DNA from: an uncultured Prevotellaceae bacterium
GTDB lineage: Bacteria > Bacteroidota > Bacteroidia > Bacteroidales > Bacteroidaceae
Reading direction: 5' to 3'
DNA: 64,000 nt
Assembly (NCBI GenBank): GCA_900313615.1
Contig: OMRP01000013.1
Span: forward strand, 1 to 64,000
Positions 55,492 to 64,000 of this stretch are shown one piece after another. The position numbers and the translations under genes were made by a program. Below the pieces are notes generated by a model. That model worked only from the letters and a program-made list of their open reading frames with translations. It did no database searches and was not told where the DNA came from. Numbering within the stretch: the first letter of the stretch is position 1; each line of letters opens with the position of its first letter.

Positions 55492-55690
55492 TGTCAAAAG
55501 GTTAATAGATTGTTTAGGTTAGTAGTAATAGATTTAGGTTTTTAGTTATTAGGTTTAAGGTAATTTAAGTAAGATTGTTAAATTGGACAACAAAGGAGGC
55601 CGTGAGGTTCCCTTTGGTTTTTGAAAAGGATTTTTAGTTAAACATAGGCTCGTACGTTGCTGCTCGTTGAGGGTAGCAGCGTACTTTTTT
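55492..55690 (+). ncRNA. candidate orphan small RNA (~200 nt)
   Basis: The interval begins just after a good promoter and ends in a hairpin plus TTTTTT (55652-55690; GTAC and GCTGCT arms). It has no plausible reading frame, and the only downstream gene, ispF, is convergent. The 5' 90 nt are A/T/G-rich with repeated TTTAGGTT words and almost no C; the middle holds a hairpin (CAAAGGA ... TCCCTTTGG near 55590-55617). Size and isolation are compatible with 6S-like or another housekeeping RNA, but I cannot assign a family. Confidence 0.5.
55652..55690 (+). terminator. terminator of the candidate small RNA
   Basis: GTAC-GTT-GCTGCT pairs with AGCAGC-GTAC around a GGGT-containing loop, then TTTTTT. 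It lies 19 bp before the convergent ispF stop codon. Confidence 0.7.
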
Positions 55691-55708
55691 ATGTGTTATA
55701 GCGAACAA

Positions 55709-56182
55709 TTAATTGGAGATGAGCGCCACGGCATAGGCGCTGATGCCTTCTTCACGACCTGTGAATCCCAGTCGCTCTGTTGTGGTGGCCTTGATCGACA
55801 CACAATCTTCATCGATGCCCATCACTTGTGCCAGGCATGCACGCATGGCCGGCACGTGAGGATTGATTTTCGGTCGCTCAGCACATACCGTGGCATCGAC
55901 ATTTCCCACTTTATATCCTTTGGTAGCCAACAGTTCCACCGTCTTTTTGAGAATGATTTTACTGTCCATATTGAGCGTGTCGGCAGACGTATCGGGGAAA
56001 TGATATCCTATGTCGCGCATATTAGCCGCACCGAGCAATGCGTCGCAGATGGCATGTATGAGCACATCGGCATCACTATGACCGAGCAAACCCAGCGTAT
56101 GGGGTATTTTTATCCCACCCAACCACAGGTCGCGGTCGGGCACCAAACGGTGTACATCAAAGCCCATGCCTACACGAATCAT
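55709..56182 (-). CDS. ispF: 2-C-methyl-D-erythritol 2,4-cyclodiphosphate synthase
   Basis: 157 residues, the family's usual length. It closes the cyclic diphosphate in the non-mevalonate isoprenoid pathway. Signature residues are present: GMGFDVHRL (metal-binding Asp, His), LLGHSDADVLIHAICDALLGAA, DIGYHFPDT and KATTTERLGFTGR. It follows porV by 110 bp of spacer with degenerate GTGAAGAGT repeats; it may be read from the porU-porV promoter or its own. Confidence 0.95.
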   Translation of the reverse strand: MIRVGMGFDVHRLVPDRDLWLGGIKIPHTLGLLGHSDADVLIHAICDALLGAANMRDIGYHFPDTSADTLNMDSKIILKKTVELLATKGYKVGNVDATVCAERPKINPHVPAMRACLAQVMGIDEDCVSIKATTTERLGFTGREEGISAYAVALISN

Positions 56183-56292
56183 TGCAGTGAAGAGTGAAAA
56201 GTGAAGAACTAAAAGTGAAGAGTTAAGAGTTAAAAGTGATGAATTTCGGGTTATATAATAACTCGTAAATCTCTACTATATCTAATGATGAA

Positions 56293-57468
56293 TTAGCGTT
56301 TACGGAAGAGGTCTTTGATTCCGTCCATATCGAAGGAAAGGGTGAAACGCAGCGTCTGGTCGAGCGGGTTGCTCTTTGCCGTGGCAATGACGTAGCCTGC
56401 ATCCAACGAGAACACACTCATCCTGAATCCGGCACCCACAGTGAAATATTTACGGTTACCCTTGTTCTCGCTCTCATGGTGGTAGCCAGCACGAATGGAG
56501 AATTGGTCGTGGTAGATGTATTCGGCACCCACGCTCCACTGTATCTCCTCCAGCTCCTCTTTGAAACCATTGGGCGCATCACCGAAACTCTTGAAGATAC
56601 CGCTGATGCTCGACACATCATAGTAGTCTTTCTGCACTCTTTCCTGATAGTCTTCCGTTGTCTCCCCCTCTTTCTGTTTGGGATAGGTAGGCACCAACAG
56701 TTTATTGGCATCGGCTGCAATCGTGAAACGGTTGTATTCATCGATTGGCACCATGAGCGCAGCACCCAGACGGAGGTTCGTCGGGATAAACTCACTATTG
56801 TCGTCGCCACCAAAAGTGATTTTACTACCAATATTGCTGACGTTCAATCCCAGACCCAACTGGCATTCCCTCGAACCAATGTTCACATAGTTCTGATAGT
56901 AACATGCCAGGTCAGCGGCGAAGGCGCTTCCAGGGCTCGTATCCTCCGTATAGTCATAGGTAAGGTCGGAGTATATCCACCTCAGAGCCGCACCCAAAGA
57001 GAATTTCTCGCTGAGCATGAGCGAGTAAGCCACATCGAACGACATTTCATAGGGGTTGATGGTCATATCGTTTCCCGCGTCGAGACTACTGCTCGTATAT
57101 ACCTCACCCAGCGAGAAGTAACGCAACGAACCGCTCACCGCGCTGTAGTCACCTATACGGTAATATCCTGAGAGATATCCCAGGTACATGTCGTTCACCA
57201 GTTGTCGCAGCCATGGTGTGTAACTGATACCCACTCCCGCCCTCGATATGGTAAATGGATATTTCGCAGGGTTCCAGTATTGCGACAGCACATCGGGGTC
57301 GGTAGCCGCACCCACGTCGCCCATACCCGCCGCACGGGCATCGGGGGCGATGGTCTGCGATGTGACCGATGTGTTCACAGGGTTGAACATTTCCTCCTTT
57401 TGCGCACGAGCACTGCAAACGATCAATGTCAGCAGCGCCACAAATGCTATTCTTTTGGTATTCTTCAT
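56293..57468 (-). CDS. porV: type IX secretion system outer-membrane shuttle protein PorV
   Basis: 391 residues, signal peptide about 1-22 (VCSARAQ). A 14-strand FadL-like barrel: FNPVNTSVTSQTIAPDARAAGMGDVG, QYWNPAKYPF, and ending in paired aromatic strands. PorV takes folded cargo from the SprA/Sov translocon and passes it to PorU. It lies 43 bp after porU, the common porU-porV arrangement. Presence of both, with cargo-like tails on three proteins here, implies a working type IX system; other core genes (porK-N, sov) are outside the window. Confidence 0.92.
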   Translation of the reverse strand: MKNTKRIAFVALLTLIVCSARAQKEEMFNPVNTSVTSQTIAPDARAAGMGDVGAATDPDVLSQYWNPAKYPFTISRAGVGISYTPWLRQLVNDMYLGYLSGYYRIGDYSAVSGSLRYFSLGEVYTSSSLDAGNDMTINPYEMSFDVAYSLMLSEKFSLGAALRWIYSDLTYDYTEDTSPGSAFAADLACYYQNYVNIGSRECQLGLGLNVSNIGSKITFGGDDNSEFIPTNLRLGAALMVPIDEYNRFTIAADANKLLVPTYPKQKEGETTEDYQERVQKDYYDVSSISGIFKSFGDAPNGFKEELEEIQWSVGAEYIYHDQFSIRAGYHHESENKGNRKYFTVGAGFRMSVFSLDAGYVIATAKSNPLDQTLRFTLSFDMDGIKDLFRKR

Positions 57469-57511
57469 TTTCTGCCTGATGGATTATGCTAAGAAATAAC
57501 GTGACAACCTG

Positions 57512-60500
57512 TTAATTATTGCCTATGATGACTAGTTTCTTGGCCTTCGACGCTTTCTGGCTACCGTCGCTGCCAATGAGTACGCGGTAGAGATACACAC
57601 CCGTCTGCAGTCGCTGTCCACCATCTACGGTCAGGTCCCACTGCATGGTATACGTATTATCGGTGCTCACGCCCGTCTCCTCATGTCGCCAAAGCAGACG
57701 GCCACTTAAGTCGAAGACCTCCAGTTCCACGTCCACCTGACAACCTCTGCGGTCGTGGTTGAGGATGAAGGTAGTAGTGGTGGATGCCGGGTTGTCGGTA
57801 CAACTCACGCTGAACAATGTTGGTTCCAGTCCGTTGGCCACCTCGAATGACAATTCAGCCGTCGATGAGTTGTTGAGGATGTCCCACGCACGGAATTTCA
57901 ATTTATGTTTTCCCACCGCCAATTCGGGGATGGTGTAGAATGTTTGTCCACTGGTGTAAGTTCCGAAGTCGTATGAGAAATTGTTGTTGAGGTTATAGGT
58001 ACGCATCATCTCATCGTCGATGATGAGTTCCAGGTCATGCCCTATACCCGTTCCTGTGGCGTTGATGCCGTCTTTGTCGGTCACCTGCGCCACGAAGAAG
58101 GGTGTACTGTTCACCTTTCCTCCGTTGGTGAACGAAGGAGAGTTGAGGTAGCAGTATATGGACGGACCTATGGAGTCGTTGGCTGTTGCAGCGCTTCCGT
58201 TTACCTGGAACCGTTCAAAGGCCCCATTCACCGACCTGCTATAGTCGTTCTTCAGCGCGTAGAGGTTCATCAGTCCCGTTCCCTCGCTATAGTTGATGTC
58301 CATGGGTACGGCGAAGGTAAACGAGAACTTTCCGTTACGCACGCTGTCGGCTCCGTTGAACAGCACATTCTGTCTATCTTCGAAGATGAAAGGCGAGGAA
58401 GCCTCCGCCTCATTGTTTCTGTGGCACACGATGCGTTGTTTCGTGTCGCGCACCACCACCGACACCATGCCGTTGAACGACTCGTCAAGTTGCGCCTGCG
58501 TCTCCACATGGCCTGCCACACGAGCAACGGAACCCGCAGGCAGGTTGGCCACCACTTCGGCATCGGCTTTCTTTCCGTTGATACTGTCAACCACCACGCG
58601 AGCCATCGGTCTGTTGAGAGCCATCGCCGGGTCGCCAAGCAACGAATACTGCAGTTTGTTGGCCGAGCGGTCTTCACCCGACGTGATGAGGTAGTTTTTA
58701 GCCAGTCTTTGCGCCTCTCCCAGTGTGGTGGGCTTGCCGTTGGTAGTGCTGAGCACATAACGCAGGAAAGCGCGGTTGATTACCCTGTTGTAGTTTGTCC
58801 ACACCGTGCGTGTGGTACCGAAGAACGCCATCGACCCTCCTTTGGAATTGAGCACACATTCCTCACCGATATTCGTCACAGGACCATCGAATGGCATCAC
58901 GTCGCACGATGCCGTTATCCACAGCGGCATATGCGTGTTGGTAAACTGTTGAAAGTCGGACAATTTGAGCACCCTCTCGTGCGAGATAGCTATTTCCGAG
59001 CCATGCCCTCCATAATCCATAATGAGCGCGCCATCAGCCTGTTGTTTCTTCAAAAGAGCCGTCACTTCAGGATAGATGTTTCCTGCCGCCGACTTCTCCA
59101 TGGTATACGCATCCCACATCACCCGTTTGCAATAATAGCCCGGGTACATGTCTTCTATGTATTCCGACACCTGGTTTACATCATTCATGTGAAGGTTGTT
59201 GTTACCATCGTCACCCATGAACACGATGATGTTCTGCCAGTCGCCGGCATCCTTATTCTCCATATAGGCGATGCTCTTGTCCACCACCACTTTGGCCTGT
59301 GCCGCTGAGCGCACGGGCAGTCGGCCCACGGCCACATCCAGTTTGTCGCCGGCGAGCAGGTTGACTCCCTCGCCATCATCGAGCAGACAGAAGAAGCCGT
59401 CGTCAACATAGCAGTCGGTAGAACTGAATGAGTTTTCGCTTTCGTAGCACAGCAGAAAATCGTCGGGAGAGAAACTGCGGGTGGTGTTGGTGACCATGCG
59501 GTTGTCCCAGAAGCAGTCGCCGAAAAGGAGGAGATACGAAGGCATGTCGCTGTCCTGCTCAGCCCTGTCGTAGAGCATTTTTAGGTAGCGCCTATAGGCA
59601 TTGGCGTCTGGCGTTCCCGAGGAGAACTCATTGAAGAGTTCATCGGCAGGCACCACCCTCACGCGCAATCCGTCACGCTGCACATGATAATCCGCCAGTC
59701 GCTGAGCCTGGTCGGCCCACTGCTGTGTGGTTGGTATGATGATGACCATGTCGACGAAGCCGTCGCCATGGTGGTCTTGGTTCGTGATGTTATACACATA
59801 CTGTGCTGCGGGGAACGCGGTTGTGGAGAGTCGTGGTGCGCCATGTGGCGATTGATCCTCGATATCGATGAAGTCGAGGCACACCGGCCCACCCGACAGT
59901 GTCGTTATGGTGATGGTGTTCGTCGGTTGCAACGCCACGTTATATGTCCCCATCTGCATATTGCCGAAGTCGTGATCACCCAGTGACATCGTCAGTTGTC
60001 CCACCACCTCGCCATTGATGGCCACTTGTGCCGTGCTATTCGACCCGGCACTCAGACGCACCCTCACCGTCCCTGTCGACGCTGCGCCTGAGGGAGTGTC
60101 CAACGTATAGTCTTTCGACGTCCCTTGTGCGATGGGTGCGTTTTCAAAGAGGTTGCGTCCTCCGTAGAACCAAGCGTAGTTATCCACCTCATGAAGGGCA
60201 TGGTAATCGCCATTGGCGGGATAGAAAGAAGAGACGAAAGCCGCACTGTCGACAGCCAGCGGTTCACCATCACTTTCCGTAATGAAATAGCATCCTATGT
60301 TCGAGTAGGGGTTACGCGTACGTATCGACGATTTCTCCGTCCAATTAACTGGTCCCTTGGCATAGAAGAGACGTCGGCCACCAACCATGCACGATGGCAC
60401 CTCTTGCAGATCGTCGAGAGCCTGCAACTCATCGCCCACCAGTTCTTCGTTCTGCAAGGCACCACCATAGCCATAGATACGTACACGGCTGAGGTCAGTG

Positions 60501-61051
60501 AAACCAGCCTGTTTGGCCACCTCGGCAGTGAGTTGATGAACGCCCGTCGACGCCACACTTATTTTCGCCCACTTGCCTGTGGCCAGCACAGAGTGGTCTT
60601 TATAACGTCCAGCATGTTGTGAAGCACGTGCTGGCGCTCTTCTGACAGGATTCTTCGCTGTAGCCTCCACCCTGAGCATGAAACTCACCAGGATGAGGTC
60701 ACGCCCCTCGCGGCGAGCGAGCGGCACGAAAGACACTTCCAACGCACCTTTTTTTCTGTTGACTACGATACGCTGTTCCACCACCGGCAATTCTGGCAGC
60801 ACCGCCTGAGTGATGCGCGCATAGTTTCGTCTATCTGCTGCACTCATCGGGATGAACTCCGGATAATCAATGCTCACTTGGTAGATAGAGTCGGCATAGT
60901 TAGCCTCCAGAGGTATGGAATAAGAGAAACGCGGCAGCACACTGTCGATGCTCACCTCGTCGGCGGTGAGGTTATAGAAACGTTGGGCGCCTGCTTGCAA
61001 CGTGCACAGCAGTAGCCAAAACGTGATGATATGTCGCAATGCTTTCCGCAT
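57512..61051 (-). CDS. porU: type IX secretion system sortase PorU
   Basis: 1179 residues, signal peptide 1-22. It has a gingipain-like C25 peptidase core with catalytic His in MDYGGHGSEIAI (~683) and Cys in WITASCDVMPFDG (~715). C-terminal Ig-like and CTD-like domains end with VFDLSGRLLWR, GVYLYRVLIG and KKLVIIGNN. PorU cleaves the C-terminal signal of cargo and links it to A-LPS at the surface. It starts 6 bp after the FAH-family gene and precedes porV. Length matches PorU of Porphyromonas and Prevotella. Confidence 0.94.
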   Translation of the reverse strand: MRKALRHIITFWLLLCTLQAGAQRFYNLTADEVSIDSVLPRFSYSIPLEANYADSIYQVSIDYPEFIPMSAADRRNYARITQAVLPELPVVEQRIVVNRKKGALEVSFVPLARREGRDLILVSFMLRVEATAKNPVRRAPARASQHAGRYKDHSVLATGKWAKISVASTGVHQLTAEVAKQAGFTDLSRVRIYGYGGALQNEELVGDELQALDDLQEVPSCMVGGRRLFYAKGPVNWTEKSSIRTRNPYSNIGCYFITESDGEPLAVDSAAFVSSFYPANGDYHALHEVDNYAWFYGGRNLFENAPIAQGTSKDYTLDTPSGAASTGTVRVRLSAGSNSTAQVAINGEVVGQLTMSLGDHDFGNMQMGTYNVALQPTNTITITTLSGGPVCLDFIDIEDQSPHGAPRLSTTAFPAAQYVYNITNQDHHGDGFVDMVIIIPTTQQWADQAQRLADYHVQRDGLRVRVVPADELFNEFSSGTPDANAYRRYLKMLYDRAEQDSDMPSYLLLFGDCFWDNRMVTNTTRSFSPDDFLLCYESENSFSSTDCYVDDGFFCLLDDGEGVNLLAGDKLDVAVGRLPVRSAAQAKVVVDKSIAYMENKDAGDWQNIIVFMGDDGNNNLHMNDVNQVSEYIEDMYPGYYCKRVMWDAYTMEKSAAGNIYPEVTALLKKQQADGALIMDYGGHGSEIAISHERVLKLSDFQQFTNTHMPLWITASCDVMPFDGPVTNIGEECVLNSKGGSMAFFGTTRTVWTNYNRVINRAFLRYVLSTTNGKPTTLGEAQRLAKNYLITSGEDRSANKLQYSLLGDPAMALNRPMARVVVDSINGKKADAEVVANLPAGSVARVAGHVETQAQLDESFNGMVSVVVRDTKQRIVCHRNNEAEASSPFIFEDRQNVLFNGADSVRNGKFSFTFAVPMDINYSEGTGLMNLYALKNDYSRSVNGAFERFQVNGSAATANDSIGPSIYCYLNSPSFTNGGKVNSTPFFVAQVTDKDGINATGTGIGHDLELIIDDEMMRTYNLNNNFSYDFGTYTSGQTFYTIPELAVGKHKLKFRAWDILNNSSTAELSFEVANGLEPTLFSVSCTDNPASTTTTFILNHDRRGCQVDVELEVFDLSGRLLWRHEETGVSTDNTYTMQWDLTVDGGQRLQTGVYLYRVLIGSDGSQKASKAKKLVIIGNN

Positions 61052-61057
61052 AGAATG

Positions 61058-61675
61058 TCATTTCACATTGAAGTGCAACACCCCCATTACATCCACGGTG
61101 CCATCTATATGGTCGTCGATGGCCACCGTTGTTGCTGGCGAAGGTGTTCCAGTGAACAGGATGTCGCCTGTTCGCAAAGTCATATAACGGCTGATGTGCG
61201 CCACCAAGGCATCCACCGAGTGCACCATCTGTGCGGTGCAGCCCTCCTGTACCCTTTGTCCGTTGATGTCGAGACTGAAATGCAAGTCCTGCACCGGTGG
61301 CAGTTGGTCTTTAGGCACCCATTCGCCGATGGCCGCCGACTGGTCGAAGACCACCGCCGCATCCCACGGCAATCCGCTGCTTCTCAACCGTTGCAGCACA
61401 TCCACTGCCACGAAGTTCACCCCTACGGTGAAAGCGTCGTAATAGCGATGCGCAAACCGTTCGGGTATCCCTTTACCCAACCTGTTTATCCTCACCACCA
61501 ATTCAGCCTGTCCCTCCACGCGCCCCAATTCATTCGGCACGAAGAATGGTTTGCCGTTTCTGAGCAGCGTAGAATCGGGCTTAGTGTAAAACACCGGCAG
61601 TCCGTTATTCAATAACGTATTATTGTCGTCTTTATTGTGCCAGGGATAATTCATCCCCACTGCAAATATTTTCAT
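61058..61675 (-). CDS. fumarylacetoacetate hydrolase family protein
   Basis: 205 residues from the ATG at 61675; the longer frame begins inside a hairpin and is rejected. The compact FAH fold keeps motifs MKIFAVGMNYPWHN, EGQAELVVRINRLGKGI, GVNFVAVDV (DxT-like region), WDAAVVFDQSAAIGEW and DILFTGTPSP. Members hydrolyse or decarboxylate 2-oxo/acylpyruvate compounds with Mg2+. It lies 6 bp upstream of porU and is conserved next to it in Bacteroidales, but has no known role in secretion. Confidence 0.87.
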   Translation of the reverse strand: MKIFAVGMNYPWHNKDDNNTLLNNGLPVFYTKPDSTLLRNGKPFFVPNELGRVEGQAELVVRINRLGKGIPERFAHRYYDAFTVGVNFVAVDVLQRLRSSGLPWDAAVVFDQSAAIGEWVPKDQLPPVQDLHFSLDINGQRVQEGCTAQMVHSVDALVAHISRYMTLRTGDILFTGTPSPATTVAIDDHIDGTVDVMGVLHFNVK

Positions 61676-61729
61676 AAGGTGATGGATGTATGAGGTGAGA
61701 TGTGATGAGGTATGCGAGGTTGTGAGCAG

Positions 61730-61764
61730 AAAGAGCATGCACCGCCAAGCGATGCATGCTCTTT
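61730..61764 (-). terminator. hairpin between tsf and the FAH gene
   Basis: A perfect 12-bp stem AAAGAGCATGCA (61730-61741) / TGCATGCTCTTT (61753-61764) with an 11-nt loop, 25 bp after the tsf stop. The minus-strand T-run is short (TTTCTGCTC), so termination may be partial. Confidence 0.6.
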
Positions 61765-61789
61765 GAATTATACCTATCTGCGTATTGAT

Positions 61790-62782
61790 TTACTCAGCGC
61801 GCAGTGTGAAGCGCTTGAAGTCGAGCACCTTGAGTTCCTTGTCGGCACTCTTGAGGTAGTCGGAGACTGTCATCTTGGTGTCCCAGATGTACTCCTGTTT
61901 CACCAGACAAGAATCCTTGAAGAACTTCTGCAAACGTCCCTGAGCGATGTTCTGAACCATCTGCTCGGGCAGGTTGGCAGCCTTCTCCTCGGCCACGCGA
62001 ACCTTCAGGTCGCGAATCTCCTGAGCCTGAGCCTCGGTAATCTCCTTCTTGGCGATACCCTCGGCGAGGTGCTCCTCGTTTTCAGCGATGTAGAGGTTGA
62101 AGCCAGCCTTCTTCAAAGCGGCCTCCACAGCCTTCTGCACCTGCTCCTGCTTGGTCTTCTCGATAGCCACCTTCAGCTCGCTCTCCTTCACCGACTCGGG
62201 GATGCTGTCCACATCGAGACCCAGCGGGTTGGTGTTGGCCACCTGCAGTGTCAGGTTGTGTCCCTGCTCCTCGGCAGCCTTGTTCAGCTGCACCATGGTG
62301 CACAGGAGGTTCTTGTTCTGGTGGTTATAGGTGTAGATATTCTCACCTTCGATGAAGAGGTAACCGTCAAGTTCCATCTTCTCGCCCGTGATACCCGAGC
62401 GCTGGACGACAGCATCGGCCACTTTGGCACCATCGGCCAGGGTGAGTTCCTTCACCTCGTCGAGGCTCTTGCAGCGGTTCTCCACGGCAGCATCGAGGAT
62501 GCTCTGTGTGAGCGCGATGAAATCCTTACCATTGGCCACGAAGTCGGTTTCGCACTTCAGGGCGATCATAGCACCGAAACCATTGGCAACCTTTACGAGC
62601 ACGCAGCCGTTGGATGTCTCACGGTCGGAACGTTTGGCGGCGATGGCCAAACCACGCTGGCGCACCAGTTCGATGGCTTTCTCGATATCGCCTTCAGCCT
62701 CGGTAAGAGCCTTCTTGCAGTCAGCGAGACCGGCACCGGTCATCTTACGCAGTTTCTGTATGTCAGCTATTGTAACAGCCAT
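61790..62782 (-). CDS. tsf: elongation factor Ts
   Basis: 330 residues, the long Bacteroidetes form. It recharges EF-Tu by GDP release. N-terminal UBA-like domain with signature LRKMTGAGLADCKKALTEAEGD; core TDFVANGKDFIALTQ; coiled-coil insertion around residues 180-250 (Glu/Lys/Ala-rich). It follows rpsB by 42 bp of AT-rich spacer in the rplM-rpsI-rpsB-tsf order. Confidence 0.97.
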   Translation of the reverse strand: MAVTIADIQKLRKMTGAGLADCKKALTEAEGDIEKAIELVRQRGLAIAAKRSDRETSNGCVLVKVANGFGAMIALKCETDFVANGKDFIALTQSILDAAVENRCKSLDEVKELTLADGAKVADAVVQRSGITGEKMELDGYLFIEGENIYTYNHQNKNLLCTMVQLNKAAEEQGHNLTLQVANTNPLGLDVDSIPESVKESELKVAIEKTKQEQVQKAVEAALKKAGFNLYIAENEEHLAEGIAKKEITEAQAQEIRDLKVRVAEEKAANLPEQMVQNIAQGRLQKFFKDSCLVKQEYIWDTKMTVSDYLKSADKELKVLDFKRFTLRAE

Positions 62783-62824
62783 AATTATTTATAAGTTTGT
62801 AAGTTTTTAAAAGTTATAAATTGA

Positions 62825-63721
62825 TTACTCGGCGGCAGGAGCCTCTTCCTTGGCGGGAGCAGCCTCCTCGGCGGCGGGAGCCTCTTCCTTGGCAGGAGCA
62901 GCCTCCTCAGCGGCGAGAGCTTCTTCCTTGGCGGGAGCGGCCTCTTCCTTACGGGCGCGGCGGGCGCGACGCTGTGGGCGCTCTGCCACTTCCTCAGCCT
63001 GCTCGGCAGCGGCTTTCTCATCGGCTTTCTCAGCCTTGCGCTCTTCCAGACCTTCGGCGATAGCCTCGCAGCAAGCTGTCAGGATGACGTTGACGCTGTC
63101 TTTGGCATCGTCGTTGGCGGGAATCACGAAGTCCACCTCATTGGGATCAGAGTTGGTGTCGACGATAGCGAACACGGGGATACCGAGGCGCTGAGCCTCT
63201 TTGACGGCAATGTTCTCCTTCATCACGTCAACCACGAAGAGAGCGGAGGGCAGACGGGTGAGGTCGGCGATGGAACCGAGGTTCTTCTCCAGTTTCGCGC
63301 GCTGGCGAGTGATCTGCAGCAACTCACGTTTTGAGAGGTTGGCATAGGTGCCATCGCTCATCAGTTTGTCGATGGTTGCCATTTTCTTCACTGCCTTGCG
63401 GATGGTGGGGAAGTTGGTGAGCATACCGCCCGGCCAGCGTTCAATCACATAAGGCATGTTCACGCTGGTGGCCTTGTCGGCGATGATGTCCTTGGCCTGT
63501 TTTTTAGTAGCAACGAACAGAATCTTCTTTCCTTGCTTGGCAATCTGCTTCAGAGCTTCAGCGGCCTCGTCTATTTTGGCCACAGTCTTGTGCAGGTCGA
63601 TGATATGAATGCCATTGCGCTCCATGAAGATGTAGGGAGCCATGGCGGGATTCCACTTGCGGCGGAGGTGTCCGAAATGGCATCCAGCCTCCAGCAGCAT
63701 ATCAAAATTTGTTCTTGACAT
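62825..63721 (-). CDS. rpsB: 30S ribosomal protein S2 with repetitive C-terminal tail
   Basis: 298 residues. Residues 1-225 are the S2 fold (FDMLLEAGCHFGHLRRKWNP, then FVATKKQAKDI, RWPGGMLTNF, GIPVFAIVDTNSDP). The last ~70 residues are an acidic/basic low-complexity tail: a basic stretch (RPQRRARRARK), then three tandem 13-residue units EEAAPAKEEAPAA. This makes it longer than the 240-280 residues usual for S2. The tail is probably disordered on the ribosome surface. It is cotranscribed with rpsI (110 bp upstream) and tsf. Confidence 0.97.
   Translation of the reverse strand: MSRTNFDMLLEAGCHFGHLRRKWNPAMAPYIFMERNGIHIIDLHKTVAKIDEAAEALKQIAKQGKKILFVATKKQAKDIIADKATSVNMPYVIERWPGGMLTNFPTIRKAVKKMATIDKLMSDGTYANLSKRELLQITRQRAKLEKNLGSIADLTRLPSALFVVDVMKENIAVKEAQRLGIPVFAIVDTNSDPNEVDFVIPANDDAKDSVNVILTACCEAIAEGLEERKAEKADEKAAAEQAEEVAERPQRRARRARKEEAAPAKEEALAAEEAAPAKEEAPAAEEAAPAKEEAPAAE
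62826..62944 (-). repeat. 39-bp tandem repeats in the 3' end of rpsB
   Basis: Three near-identical 39-bp units encode EEAAPAKEEAPAA (one with Leu for Pro). Being a multiple of three, changes in copy number keep the frame. Confidence 0.85.
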
Positions 63722-63830
63722 TGTTGTTGTGTTTAAAATTTGTTTACTTTCCTTTTAGTTTCTCTGTGAACCAACCATCAGGTAACCGCCATGCGGGTCC
63801 TCACGGTTTGGATGCTAAACTGAATAAAAA
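63722..63830 (-). other. rpsI-rpsB spacer / rpsB leader with hairpin potential
   Basis: 109 bp. On the minus strand AACCG ... CGGTT can pair, with GTGAGGACC and GGTTGGTTCAC nearby offering further pairing, before an A-rich stretch and the rpsB start. S2 regulates its own mRNA in other bacteria; whether this is such a site is unknown. Confidence 0.35.
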
Positions 63831-64000
63831 TTAACGCTTGCTGAACTGGAAGCGACGACGAGCCTTCGGACGTCCTGGCTTCTTACGCTCTACAGCACGA
63901 GAGTCGCGAGTGAGGAAACCATGATCCTTGAGGTTCTTCTTATCCTCGGCGTTAATCTTCACCAGAGCCCTAGCAATAGCCAGACGCAGTGCTTGGCTCT
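63831..64000 (-). CDS. rpsI: 30S ribosomal protein S9 (C-terminal part; gene runs off right edge)
   Basis: The last ~56 residues are in the window and read [17 protein letters not shown], then [28 protein letters not shown], the diagnostic S9 end whose terminal Lys-Arg reaches the ribosomal P site. The stop TAA is at 63831-63833. The 5' part and probably rplM lie beyond the window. Confidence 0.95.
   Translation of the reverse strand, partial: SQALRLAIARALVKINAEDKKNLKDHGFLTRDSRAVERKKPGRPKARRRFQFSKR

Noticed and set aside
58037..59308. 423-codon plus-strand open frame opposite porU
   Set aside because: Shadow of PorU, whose His and Cys active-site motifs lie in the minus-strand frame.

Overview
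The window comes from a Bacteroidales bacterium, most likely a Prevotella-like gut or rumen organism. Pointers are the many Bacteroidetes-type promoters (TTTG, 19-21 bp, TAnnTTTG), a complete SusC/SusD starch system, BspA-type leucine-rich repeats, the type IX secretion proteins PorU and PorV, and Prevotella-style C-terminal tails ending in GxYIxxGKK on secreted proteins. No tRNA, CRISPR array or classical insertion sequence is visible.

Layout. 1-239: a probable rRNA-operon promoter and leader firing off the left edge. 573-5465: a YARHG-domain secreted protein, a twin-DTG aspartyl protease with PDZ domain, serine O-acetyltransferase, an OmpA-type lipoprotein and a small unknown protein. 5632-7776: a BspA-like LRR protein. 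8109-14126: purL, a split chromate transporter pair and a secreted NUC1 nuclease. 14256-21087: a tolC / RND pump / adaptor operon with a divergent AraC regulator.

21145-45918 is a large starch locus. On the minus strand lie lacI-mfs-pap2 and malQ-susB-[DUF559 unit]-pulA-susA. On the plus strand lie susC-susD-susE-susF(broken), an alpha-amylase and a GH53 galactanase. Four promoters here (lacI, susC, malQ, amylase) share a 14-bp operator TGCAAnCGnTTGCA placed 33-34 bp before an ACAAC[GC] box, which sits exactly 15 bp before the -7 box. This suggests one LacI-family regulator, possibly an activator, controls uptake, periplasmic hydrolysis, cytoplasmic disproportionation and the secreted amylase together. 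The amylase that would play the SusG role is not a lipoprotein but carries a type IX-like tail. A ~500-bp unit, a DUF559 endonuclease gene bracketed by ~43-bp inverted repeats, sits inside the malQ-susA operon. Shorter palindromes of the same style lie at other intergenic sites, mostly as inverted pairs.

46010-55311: ABC exporter, NAD kinase, DJ-1/PfpI protein, recG, an M23/LysM peptidase, a small basic secreted protein and two glycosyltransferases. 55492-55690: a candidate orphan small RNA. 55709-61675: ispF, porV, porU and an FAH-family hydrolase. 61790-64000: tsf, rpsB and the 3' part of rpsI, the usual translation cluster read leftward.
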